NCBI GenBank assembly: GCA_963662155.1
Contig: OY759263.1
Coordinates: 7,568,261-7,632,260 of the forward strand
Direction: 5' to 3'
From: Lamellibrachia columna
Taxonomy: Eukaryota > Annelida > Polychaeta > Sabellida > Siboglinidae
DNA: 64,000 nt
The stretch's first letter is position 1. Each line of letters begins with the position of its first letter. The notes under the pieces are model-generated. The model ran no database searches. It was not told the origin of the DNA and saw nothing but the letters and a program-made list of their open reading frames with translations. The position numbers and the translations under genes are program-made. Positions 47,828 through 61,000 of the stretch are shown here, in pieces.

Positions 47828-49192
47828 TTGTGTGTTTTATTCCATGGTTGTTTGGGGTCTGTTTACCCCAGCTGGTTCACCTATGATAATAATAAAATAT
47901 GAGGGGAAAACAATGCAAATGTCATCTGTAGACTTAAGAAATGTTTGTGCACATTCATTCCCATCAACACGTACAACCACGCACGCACACACTACCTATG
48001 GACAATTTTGTAGAACAACTGAAATTCTTGCAAAACTACATGCAGGCTGAAAACAAGGACTAATCTTTATGATTTACAGGTCAACTATAAGTGCACTCTG
48101 TTGAATTCAAGATTACATTCATAATTAAATGTGGAGCCTAATATTATTGACACAGTTAGTGGCCATGTGGTACCAGGGAACACTGCAGGTTTAGTTACCC
48201 ACCCTGGGGGTAGATAGTATATGTCATATAATTACGATATAAATAGACTATTAGTATTGTTATATATGTTTGACATGGTCAGTGCGTAGATTACAAGATT
48301 AAAAGGGACAAGTCACCCTTTTCTCTTGTAGAGTCAATATTAGCATATTTTCTCAAGATGCTGATTTCTGATGGCAGTTTGTATTCCCTCCGATGGAATT
48401 ATGAACAATATAATGTTTGTCATTAAACTAGCATTTGTTTTATAATTGTTTAATTAAATTAGTTGTTTTTATTCAGGTGTTAATTGTTATATGAACATAC
48501 CTATTAGAGCTGTTTATATTTCTGACATAAAACTACACATGGGAAAAATTTCTTCTTTTTTGAAATGGTATTCTTGTGTACAGTTTTATGCTGTAGCTTT
48601 GTAAATTAAATCCTGCCTACCTCAGTGTTCCAACATCACGCTGTGGGGGGAGGGGCGACAGGCTGATCACTTGCTTTGGCTGTTCCCTAGATGACATTTC
48701 TGGAAATACTAAAGGTTGTTGCTTCCTCCTGCAAGACGTGCCCTAAGGATAACTCCAGGCAGCTTGTCTAGATCCTCCACACATCCCAGTCCCTACGGAG
48801 GTTGTGACGCTACTGCCGTCATCATCTTGTGATGTTTATAGCTGTTGGTGAATTGTAGAGTAAAAAAATAAATTAATAATGGTTTCCAAGACGCTGTATG
48901 ACAGAGGTCTGTAGACATCTTACTTTATTGTCCCCGTCTTATACGCAGCTCGATAGGCTGGCAGAACTCTGTCAAAATATTAATTTACAGAATCTACAGG
49001 CCTGTGAGAAATGGTTATTCTGTTTAATGCACCGTGTATCTAATTAACAGGCATCAAATTGTATTGTCAAGCGAGTATATTGTGAATATATACGACTTTT
49101 AGATATAATCTGAACAAACAGTTTTATGTTATATAAAGAGATAAATGCCAAAAGATGTTGACATTGTTTTGCACACAGGTGAGAGAATAAAG
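47828..49192. other. Intergenic, nothing recognised
   Basis: AT-rich sequence, no coding block or array. Confidence 0.5.
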
Positions 49193-49389
49193 CATTTTGT
49201 ATTGTAGATAGTGTGACAGGGCAACATTTTGTATTGTAGATAGTGTGGCAGGTCAACATTTTGTATTGTAGATAGTGTGGCAGGTCAACATTTTGTATTG
49301 TAGATAGTTGTAGCAGGTCAACATTTTGTATTGTAGATAGTGTGGCAGGTCAACATTTTGTATTGTAGATAGTGTGGCAGGTCAACATT
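49193..49389. repeat. 32-bp minisatellite, about 6 copies
   Basis: ATTTTGTATTGTAGATAGTG plus TGGCAGGTCAAC. It lies directly upstream of a TATA-containing segment and could be U3-type tandem repeats of an LTR. Confidence 0.93.
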
Positions 49390-49392
49390 TTA

Positions 49393-49745
49393 CATTTAGA
49401 ATTACTTTTATTCACAAGAGGGCAGCATCTAGATTGAGGTCATGTCACGTGAGTTGGGTTGGGGTAAACGGCGGGTATATAAAGGAAAGTCTTACCAGAC
49501 TCGAGGCTATTTATGCAAGGTGAGTCTAGTGAGTGGGAGAGGTGGCTCTTGGTTTGGTAGTGGCGGATTTACGTGTTCTATTTTGTATTAGTTTGAAGAT
49601 TGAATTTTATGTTCGATCTATTTTAAATTGTATTTTACCTTGTGTGATTTTACTGTTTTCAGCAATTACACCTATAGAGGGGCTGTAGCAGAATAAAACG
49701 GTAACCTTTTGACTTGGTTTTTTTGTTCTTTGTCAGTTACCTGAG
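49393..49745 (+). promoter_or_regulatory. Promoter-like segment, possible solo LTR
   Basis: A CACGTGAG E-box-like site (49447), a strong TATATAAAGG (about 49476) and, about 215 bp later, GAATAAAACGG as a poly(A) signal are arranged as in an LTR (U3-R-U5). With the 32-bp repeats upstream it would span about 49.2-49.7 kb. No matching second LTR, primer-binding site or clear target duplication was found. Confidence 0.4.
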
Positions 49746-50940
49746 AAATTGTAGCCATTTAAGCAGTCTAACCCACCCCCCTCCATTGGCCATCTCCTAT
49801 CTGGAATACAAATAGGGTCCGATATGACAATTGTAAAAAAAGTCATGTATAATGATCATCATAGTGTGGAGTGATTTAGTACTGACAGTGTGATAGCACT
49901 GATGTACAACTACGGTTATTGTAATAAACTCACCAATCACGCAACTATTTTATTAAAAAAAATTATAATGTGTATATCAGGATTTATTGGCCAACCTAGA
50001 GTTTAATGATGCCATCTTTTTAAATCAGGACACCCTAAAGAATAATTGATGTTGGTACCTCAAGACTGACTGCTGTATACATATCACCCAGACATTGTAG
50101 TTGTCTGCTGATTGTTACTGTCAGTCAGTGTATAGCACCCATGAGCACAGTTACTGTAGTACATGAGTGTAAGGTGGTTTGAGCACAAGTGACGTCTAGC
50201 AAGGACGTGACCTACATGCTAGTGGAGCACATGTGAAGTGTACACACTACTACCACTGCTGTATCCTGCCAGTTGATCAAGTGCTGCTATATTATCCCAA
50301 ATAACGGAATGCGCCTGAGAATAGTTGTGATAGTTAGAAGTGACTTGACTTGAGGACACGTGTTATCTGTTGTCAGTAACAGATAGTTATCATACGGCCG
50401 GCGGTTACCGTTGCAATCAGGTAATGTTGACCATGTGGTCTATCTGACACGAGGAGAGCAAGGCGGGATGCTGAATAAGTGAATGGTTGGTGTGCTCCGT
50501 GAACAAAACTTGGGGAGCATGCATTGTTTAGCTGCATATTTTAATATTATCATCTTGATGATTATTAGTAATGTTGTTGTATGTGTATTTTGTGATGTTT
50601 TGTAGAATGTATATTGAGGTAAACGAATTTGAAAAGAATTTTGTTTCAGTATTTACCATGGTAGGTAAGTTTCCACTAAATTGGTATATGAATTTGCGGT
50701 TTATGCAAATGTGAAAAGTTTAGTTTCTTTAATATTATTTGTATGTGTTGGACACTGATAACTAGCATTCATAAAACATGTCTTGTCATTCACAATAATT
50801 CCATTGTAGACAAATTAATGTCCAGAACAGTATGTATACAGGTCAAGGTATGGCTAGAAACTAACTTTTCAACATTTTAATGACGTGCTTGACTGTAGTG
50901 AGGCCGCCCTGTTGTATATGCAGGCATTCTTACATTGCAG
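49746..50940. other. Intergenic, upstream of the phosphate transporter
   Basis: No gene seen. The transporter promoter and first non-coding exon may lie here. Confidence 0.4.
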
Positions 50941-51338
50941 GTTTGACCTTCACCCATGCAGAGCTCCATCTTCCGCCACGGCCAGATTCCGCAGCCTCAC
51001 ATCTGCCGTAGAATCTTCCCGAGTCCGTTGAGGTAGCCCATGCTGACCCTGCCACAGAGCAGTCGCCTTTTGTAAAAAAAAAATATTTATCCCGTTACCT
51101 TTCCCGAACTCGAAGCATATCTAGTCACACATTCCGTGCTTCGTCACATCAACCATCTGGCTGCTACATCGCTGACTACAACAGATTTCTTTCAGTTGCA
51201 AGAGTTCAATATTGACGCTATTGTGTGTCCGTAATCACATTGTCTGCTGCCAATTTGTGCTAGTCGAAGACAACACTAGCACCAAGTGTCACAAATAAAG
51301 ACTGCTCCCATAGTATCGTTCCTTCCCGTGCCTCCAAA
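50941..51338 (+). other. Probable 5' UTR exon part of the SLC20 gene
   Basis: TTACATTGCAG ends at 50940, a good 3' splice site, and no comparable acceptor is nearer to the start codon at 51339. The exon would then begin at 50941 and run into coding exon 1. Confidence 0.45.
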
Positions 51339-52008
51339 ATGTATGACATTCCAACGGATCACGTATGGATGCTCGTAGTCGGGTTTATCATTGCTTTCAT
51401 CCTCGCTTTTGGCATTGGCGCCAACGATGTCGCAAATTCGTTCGGGACGTCGGTCGGCTCGAAGGTGCTTACAATGAAATGGGCATGTATCCTTGCGTCG
51501 ATCTTCGAGACAATGGGTGCGATACTGCTAGGTGAGTACCGCAGTCGTTACGTCACTGCCATGTGATTGGTAAAATAATTATTAATGCCGCTAATGTTAT
51601 GGTTGATGTAACAAATTAATTTATTCTGGGTATCGTGCTTGTCTTCCTATGTTTTATTGCTGGAACATTTGGTTGACTTTATTAGCCATTCTATAATGCA
51701 ATTTACAATGTGCCTAGTTCGTCAAATGACCACAGCAAAACACATGTAAACAATTTGGCTATGTGATGTCATATAAGGGCTGCCGTTAAGTTCAATATAG
51801 ATGTGTCACAACCACAGTACAATGAATAGGATAATCATGCACTATGGCTGAGGTGGCTAATCAAGCGAGGCAGTAGTTTAAAGTTGAATCATTGATGATA
51901 GTATCACATGGCTCCATAACCAGCACGTGGTCTGTTACTAGTACCAAGTGTTTCTGTGTGAGTGAGTGCTTAGTACCCTAATGACATTTGTGTGTGTGTG
52001 TATATATA

Positions 52009-52043
<35 letters not shown>

Positions 52044-55000
52044 AATTTATATTGATGATTACAAATTTTTCTGTTTCCACTGGTGCAATATTAACAGGCT
52101 ATTTCCATGTGACTGCTAAGATTCCAATGTTGTAGGTTCCAAAGTGTCGGATACAATACGGAAAGGGATCATCGATGTTGATCCGTATGTGAACAATACC
52201 GGCTACTTGATGATGGGCAACGTTGCCGCACTGTCTGGTAAGTGGGACATTCACTGTCTCCATCCACTCCCGGCTGTCAGGGGTGTGGTGGGGGCTGTCA
52301 GGGGTGTGGTGGGAGCTGTCAGGGGTGTGGTGGGGGCTGTCAGGGGTGTGGTGGGGGCTGTCAGGGGTGTGGTGGAATTAAATCCCTCTCTTGTCTGTGT
52401 CTGTCGCACCAGATGCCTAAGTAGACCAAAGTGCCTATGCAGACGCTTAAAATACATTGTCTTGGAACATGGTCAAATTGATAGAGACGTTGAGAGAGAG
52501 CGTAGCAGAATTATTCAAAATGATAACACGGTGGTAATAAAATGGCACTAGAAACATTGGCCATTATGTTGCTTCACATAAAGAGATTGTGGAGAACAAA
52601 TTGTGATTAATGGTAATTGTGATTAAGGTCAAATGTACAAGGATCAATTACGAGGCACAGTTATGATAACAATTACAGTTCCACCAAAAATTCCGTTGAG
52701 ATTATATACAATAATGTGATATATTACAATTGTAGTGTATCTACTAGAAAGGTAGAAAACACAACCCTGGAAAGGTGCATTTTTGGTCTCAATTTGTTTT
52801 CTTGAAATAGGCATTAGCTAAGGGAACATGGACCTAGTAAACATCAGGACATCAGTATTTGGCTGATTTTCAAAAGGCCTGCAAGCGTGAGTTTATTAAG
52901 GACACCCTGCAAGCAGTGTCATCTATTATACATGCTCTTCCAGGCCAATTACTTACTACTTGATCAATATCTAGTTTGTGGACTTACACTCAGTTATTTT
53001 GGAGGCCTAAATAGTTTCTTAGTTGCAAAAACATAAGTCAACAACACTTGGCATTGTTCGGCCTAGTCATGTGCCTCTCAAAAAATGCAAATGCTAGAAC
53101 TGAGCAGTTCAACCCTGCTATGTAGAGGGTGATATATTCGGGGAGGGTTGTCATGGCCCTGTGTCACTACCTCATGTCACTGTCTCGTGTCAGTGCCTTG
53201 TGGAACTGCATTGTGTCACTGTCTCGTGTCAATGCCTTGTGTATCTGCATTGTGTCACTGTGTCGTGTCAATGCCTTGTGTATCTGCATTGTGTCACTGT
53301 GTCGTGTCAATGCCTTGTGAATCTGCATTGTGTCACTGTGTCGTGTCAATGCCTTGTGTATCTGCATTGTGTCACTGTGTCGTGTCAATGCCTTGTGTAT
53401 CTGCATTGTGTCACTGTGTCGTGTCAATGCCTTGTGTATCTGCATTGTGTCACTGTGTCGTGTCAATGCCTTGTGTATCTGCATTGTGTCACTGTGTCGT
53501 GTCAATGCCTTGTGTATCTGCATTGTGTCACTGTCTCGTGTCACTGCGTGGCTTCAAAATATTGACTGATTTCTAATAATTTGAACCTGAAATTAAGCCC
53601 TTCTGTCAACTTCAATGTCTCATTAAAGCTAGTCTGTGGAACCCAATCATCACCGCTAGACTAATACCAAATATCTCCCCCCTAACATCTGTCGTATGTC
53701 ACAGTTGTCACTGTTCATTCCACCTGTAATGTGCTGACTGTTTGCCCTGTGACTCTGACTGTTTGCCCTGTGCCCGCAGGATCGTGTGTCTGGCTGATGG
53801 GGGCAACACTGCTGCGTCTACCCATCTCCGCCACCCACAGCATAGTGGGCGCCACCATCGGCTTCGCTCTCGTTGCCCACGGTGTCCGCGGCATCAACTG
53901 GATGAAGCTAGGCATGATCAGTAAGTAGAGGCTCATTTCTCTGTCTCGACTTTACACAAATCAAGGGTTACGAGTATTCTCAAAGCAATGACCCCGGTAC
54001 AACCTGGTTTTATGCATTACACAGCAGTGTAAAGTCTCCAATTCATTCTTGTGTTTTCACTGCCTTGGATAAATCATCACAATGGGAATTTTCAAAGAAA
54101 GTATAGTATAGTTGAGCGATATGCTTCTTATGGAAAAAGAAAAAAAATGTCATAGAAGCGTAGCGGTTACAACATCGGACCCTCAACCGAGAGAACCTGG
54201 GTGCAAATCCTCTTGCTGCCGTTTTGAAGCTTTTGCAGTTTCGTTCATGCCACGTCACTCAGCTGTATAAATGAGCATCTGGCTCCAGACAGGTGGATAT
54301 CTGAACGAATAGTCTTCGCGCAGTAATTGCAGCATGGCTGAATTCTTCCCAGAGATGACAAAATGGCGTTAGAATGAACAGGTCTGCCAGGAGGTGAAGT
54401 GTCAAGCGCTTTGAACAGTCCCAAGGACTGGATACCGCGCTATATAAAAATGAACGTACCTCTAGATCTAATCATCCCACACACCCAATTACACAGATAA
54501 TTCTCACTTTATGTTAGTATTAATAATTTTAACTTTGTATCACCTGCTCTGAGCCACTGTGTGGATTGTGTAGACTGGAAGCCATTATTGCAGCATATAT
54601 GGTGCTGGTTCTGGCACAATAACACGTGTGTGGGTAGATACTTACACACAGCTGCATGGCAGTGGACACAGGCCGAAGGCACGCTGGGTCAGGTGATTGA
54701 GCAGGCCACACATGCCATGTTTTTTCTCCAGTGCAGTAAAACTGGTGGACTGCCAAAAGCAATGCGTTGTCGATCACAGTGTTATATAAGATCTTGAAAT
54801 ATATGATGGTTGTTAATATTACATGTCAGCAATATTTGAGCCATGTGACACACGCATGGTCTGAGAAGAAGTCAACATCAGAGTTGGGTTACATTTCTCA
54901 GTTCAGTGTGGTGCTGTTTGCTACAAAACAGCTCTATTCATTTTGAAATCTGTTCAATGACACAATGTAAGATATACCATGTTGGATACAGTTCATTTAT

Positions 55001-58000
55001 CCCCTGAATACGGCAACTCTACCCTGCATAGCTATGATGAAGTTCAACAAAATGGTATGTGTAATCAGGTAAATTGTATATTTTTAAATATGACCCATAA
55101 TTAAGATGTATCACTAAACATTTAAGTGGCCTTATTCACCAACTACAAAGAGGATAAGTAATTATGTCCTAAACATTTAAAGGCAATTTAGTGTTAACTA
55201 CTTTAAAATCTCAAATGTGGAGAACACTGCAAACTCTAAAGTCATCATCATATTGACAGTTGGTGTTTGTGAGGCTCTAGCTGAGATGTTTGATCGACAC
55301 TCAGGAGTGTGTGTACATGGGTGTGTGTGTGTGTGACCACAGCTGAATAGTAGACAAGCGGTCCACAGTTTGGTTAAATCTTCACAGTAACTAGTTTTAA
55401 GCGCCTTCAGGTGCATCTTTCATACAAAATATTTGGCTATATTTAACTAACAAAGGTTGTTACGTCTTTATGTAACGTACCATCTTTATGTAACATTCCA
55501 TCTTTACGTCTTTATGTAACATTCCTTCTTTATGTAACATTCCGTCTTTATGTAACGTACCGTCTTTATATAAAGTGGACTTATGGGATGTTCAATGTTC
55601 AATATGGGGGACATTGAGTCATAGCCATAGGAGCTACACTAAATTTGAATACTGCCCCAACTAAAGACCCTTCACACGTTCTTGGCCTCTCCTTTCCGAA
55701 ATTCTAAATCCGCCACAGGTCTTGTTGTTATGTAAGGACTGTTATTGATGCCCCTGTTAGGTCAATCTGCCCTGGTAAACAGTTGATAATGGAGATAGGC
55801 GGCTTCTTAAACTTTTTAGAACAGTTGGTGTTTGTTATGTTAGAAGCATTACGTATGTTGTGCATGAGTGCGCATAGGCATTGCGAAAGAAAACATGAAT
55901 GTTGTTTGTGATGCCATATGTCCTGAGGCGCGTCCATTTATAGATGTGTTGTTGTAACTTGAGTTTCTTGTTGTAGTTGGTTCGTGGTTCGCGTCACCGA
56001 TCCTAGCCGGCCTTGTCTCCACCGCTATCTTCTACTTGTGCAAGTACAAGATCCTCAATAAGGTGAGATGTCGTGGGGTTGGTTGCTATTGTCCATACAA
56101 TCCACAGCGTCTTCCTCTAGCCGTCTCTTCTGGTATTCCCTTCCAGTAGTTGCCATCCTACTAAGCCTTGAATTTAACATGATTTTATGATAGCTTGTCG
56201 GGCTAGGAAGTTTCAAAATCAACTATCCAGACTGAGACATCAATACAAACATGTACAAAGCACATTCCTTTCACTGTGTGTATGAGGGTAGGTATGGCTA
56301 ATACTACTAACTAATCACTACCAGTATGATGCATGTACATAAGTGTGAACTATCTATTATTAGTACGCACAGGTACAGCAGTTGGCAGCAAACACTACAC
56401 ATTTGTGCTTTTTTTTAGACGAACAGAGATCGACACTCAAACAAAAAAACCTTCAGCTATAGTTACGTGTAAAAACTTGTTCTGTTCACAGTGGAAGGTG
56501 TCATTTATGGAACTCATTTTGGCTGTGTGCCAGTTTTACCATATCTGTATTCAGTATTCAGCAACTATCCTGCGGCGGGCAAGCGTATACACGGGGTCAA
56601 GTCTTGCTCATATGTATGCCCTGTTTGTTTCACAGAAAGACCCACTGGAGTCTGGCCTTCGCTTCCTGCCCGTCTTCTATGCAGCTACCATCCTTATCAA
56701 CCTCTTCTCCGTATTCTACGATGGACCAGCAAGTGAGTCCTTTTGGCCTTGCCTTCTTCTGTCCACTTGTGTCTTACTGGCGCATAGTATGGATCCTTAG
56801 CCATGTTGCATGTCACAAAAAACAGTCCTATTAGATGATAGCGCCATCTGGTGATTACATTCAAACCAACATAACTTGCAGCGCTGATTATCTGAAGGGT
56901 CAAACTGACAGATATTTGACCGACCACACGGTGCAGATCAAAATGTGCTTTCACTGTTTTGATTCGTCAAAAGTGCAGGGAGGGTGCCCAACGTTCCTAG
57001 ATTTCCTATATTTTAATTGCAATTCCTAATTCCTGTGTTTTCCTAACAATTGTCGATATTTGGAGGTTTCTTGTGATTCATCATTAAAAATAAATTTTTG
57101 TGTTAGAAATCTACCTGTCAGTGACCACCTGTGGGTGAGGATCTGACTGTAGTGTGGTGTCAGTCTCACCGTACTGTACTCGGCGAAATTGTGGAGTTTT
57201 GTGACACAGTGTTGAAAGTCGGCAGTTGTAATCTGTGTTATCTCGAGTCAGTAGACGACAAATTGAATGATGATGTATTAATTTTTTTTATTCCTATATT
57301 TTTACTTCTGATTCCTACATGCCCTATAAATGCTAGACCAAATGTGGATTGGACTACACATGTGGATTGGACTACACATGTGGATTGGACTACACATGTG
57401 CGCCGTTTGTTTGTTTTCAGTGTTGGGCCTGAATCGCGTGCCTCTCTGGGGCACAGCCGTCATTAGCTTTGGCAGTGGAATACTCTGTGCCATCATCGTA
57501 CGATTTTTTGTGGTACCATGGCAACGCAAGCGTATCAGGAGTAAGTAGGTCAGCTGCGTCTGCGATTAAAACAGAAGTTTCATTTGAAGTTAATCCCTGG
57601 TGACCAAGTGTATACTTCTAAATCCCCGGTGACCAAGTGTATACTTCTAAATTTGGGTGACAATCGTGTCGTTGCATCAGCGGTGATGGCTGTCATATAC
57701 AGTCACATTTACTGCTTTGTTTGAACACATTTCTAATTGTACATGTTATGTAAATGTTCATGAAAGTGTTCATCAAGTTAATAATATATTGTAAAGTTTC
57801 TTTGAATCGTCGCTAGAACATTTACTCACTGCAATGTTTCAATCAACAACTTCCTTCTTCAGGAGCTGAAGTCTGGGACAACTGGAAAAACCGAGTTGTC
57901 CCAGAATTCAGTTCAGGAAGAAGAAAGTAACCAGCGTTTGCTCAAACGTTGTAGTGAGTAAATGTTTTAGTTGTGATTAATATAAACTTCATTATGATAT

Positions 58001-61000
58001 GTAAATGGTTGTGGATTTCATGGTAATATTCCTGATGCGAGCTAACATCTAATTGAGATGCGTTTTGTTGAGAGTTTGTGAATGATAGATGCGGATGCAC
58101 TTTCTTAAAATGTGACTACTAATATTCCACCTAGCTTAATAACAACTGAATGAATTTATAATACTAATTCTTGCTGTCTTTATTATAGAACATTGCCAAT
58201 ACACTGGGGCTTACAAAGACAACACTGATGAGAATTCAACCAAATTCAAATTTGAAGACAATAAGATGCCATATTCAGGTAAGTTATTTAAAATGTTCAA
58301 GTTTTTTTAAGTACTGCTTCGAAGTATACTTAAATGTTATTTTTACAGAGTGTAGCCTGATCTTATGCAGAAATAACAGTAAGAGAAATAACAAGAGACA
58401 TAAAAGTAAGAGAAATAACAGTAAGAGAAATAACGGTAAGAGACATAAAGAGAAATAACAGTAAGAGATATAAAAGTTATAAAAATAACGAGAAATCAGA
58501 GTAAGACAAATAACGAGAAATAACAGTAAGAGACATAAAAGTAAGAGAAATAACAGTAAGAGAAATAACAGTAAGAGACATAAAGAGAAATAACAGTAAG
58601 AGATATAAAAGTAATAAAAATAACAAGATAAATAACAGTAAGAGAAATAACAGTAAGAGACATAAAAGTAAGAGAATGTTGAGTTGTAGTCTACATCTGT
58701 CATTGATATTGATAGAGGCTTGGTGTGCGAAGATTGATAGTGTGAACTGTGGTTATAACGTACAAGTTGGGGCCAGCTCGCCTTCACCAGAAACCATCTC
58801 TTCCATCTTGTTAAGCCTCACATACTGTATTGGTCACTGGAGTCTTAAAGATGTCAGTTAAAATAGTCCAGTGCATGTCTGACTGATTTTTAAAGATTTG
58901 CGGTTAAGTTAAGTATGTGACAAATACAATTACTTAACAAAGTATATCTATTGGCCACCACACAAATCAATCAGTTGAGGAAGGAAATAAGTTGAGGCAA
59001 TTTTGATATTTCCTTAATTACGACCTTTTCACATCAAAACTACCATAATCAGAACAAGATCGTATCGCAAGATTGTCACTCAGTAACAACTTGTCACACA
59101 AGATTGTCACCCAGTAACAGCTTGTCATACAAGATTGTTACCCGGTAACAGCTTGTCACCCAAGATTGTCACCCGGTACCAGCTTGTCACCCAAGATTGT
59201 CACCCGGTAACAGCTTAGTGCCTGTCTGCAGCCAACAGTTCCCTGAACAGCTCTATCAACAACTCCCGGCGCAACTCCTTCGACTGCAACAGCGAGAAGG
59301 CGATTCTCAAGACAGTCATTGAACTGGAAGAGATGGAGAACCAGAAGAACGTGGCACCAAACTTGCTCGCTCTGCCAGGCAGTAAAGGTATGGAGGCTGG
59401 TGTCGTTCTTATGTTTGCTCACCCCTCCTTTTCCTTGAAGTTCGCGGTGAGGCTGACATCGATACTAGTCCTAGATCTTTGTTTTCCTTCTTCTGTAACT
59501 AATCCTGTTTAACTGCCGCCCGCACTCCCACCTGTATCCCGCTCTCCACTCTCCCTTCCCAATCCCACTATATCTCTCTTCTCACAGTCTTTTTTCAGTC
59601 ATGGTTCCTAACCAATCCTATTACAACTCTCTTCTCACAGTCCTGTTTCAGTCATGATCCCTTCCCAATCCCACGATATCTCTCTTCTCACAGTCTTGTT
59701 TCAGTCATGGTCCCTTCCCAATCCTACTATATCTTTCTTCTCACAGTCCTGTTTCAGTCATCATCCCTTCCCAATCCCACGATATCTCTCTTCTCACAGT
59801 CCTGTTTCAGTCATGGTGTTCCTCCTTTCCATCCACCCTCCACTGAAATTACATCTGAATGAGAACATTCTGTAAACATGACTGATTTTAATTGTCAAGA
59901 TGTGTGGCATTAACGCTTCCTCCTCAGTTTGGTTACTTCCTCACCAATCAGGCTGGTTGATGTTTAGATCTGTAGAACATGAATAATTTAAGTAATATGT
60001 GCAGTCAGTTTAATAAAAGAGTGCGTACGTTTGCTGAAATCATTGAAAGAATTGATTTTGAACGTTAGAACGGGTAAATTGCAAAGTGTGAATGACCCTA
60101 ATTTGCTGAATTTTGACCGTATTCGATCAAAAATAATTAATAGTTTAATGATTTGATCAGAGCTAAATAACACATTTGCACAAACGAGCTAGCATGTCAT
60201 AATAGATAATAGATAGGTTTGATTTTTCACGAAATTATTCTAAAACAAGACGAGCGAAAAAAAATTAAGCTGTTGTAGATATACCATTGTGGATGTTAGA
60301 CTACCGGGTAGACTGTAGCTGTGGGGCATTTCTTGTTTCAGAAGATGGGGCAACGAGAGATGGCAATGCTGTTGGAGAAAAGAAGGATTCAGTCGCGGTG
60401 AGTGATCATATCGACTTTCGAAAACAGAAAGCTCCTTAAGGCATGTTTATTAGACTGAAAATGTATTTGTGAACAACATTCTTGAGAGCTGTCTTGTGTT
60501 GTATCTTTGGGAAACTCAATTCTCATATAGGTACCTGGTACATCTGTACATCTGTCTTATAGCTATTGTTTGAGAAACTACAGGACTGGTAAGCTGTCAT
60601 ATGCAGTGCCTGGTGTGTCTATGTTAGTGTCTAGTGAGGCACATTTTTTGTGATTTAACAGTATTACCATCAAAGGCAGATTCCAGATAGCAAGTGGACA
60701 GTCATTCACTTACCAACATGTTTTCACTTATGTGAGAGTGAGGCCTCTGTCAGATATTATTAATTTTAGATATATTGTTACTGAATAGGAATCAGTTGCA
60801 TCAGTCTGTGTGCCACCAAGGTCCACGAACAGATTTACTACCAAAGTCTTCATTCCTATTCCTGACAGGGACAGTAGACTACACACACGTCTTCTGCATG
60901 TTTCATATATGATGCACTGTTCATTCGTTGACTACCATTGCAGAGGAGTAAGATCAGCAAAGCCGAAGATGCGCTTCTTGTGGACAATGAGTACAAGCTT

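Noticed and set aside
52144..52551. Single long frame starting inside SLC20 exon 2
   Set aside because: Only its first part is exon; after the GTAAGT donor at 52238 it reads a 20-bp minisatellite.
55728..55937. 69-codon minus-strand frame near SLC20 exon 4
   Set aside because: No known motif and no splice context; possibly part of an unidentified repeat, but it cannot be supported.
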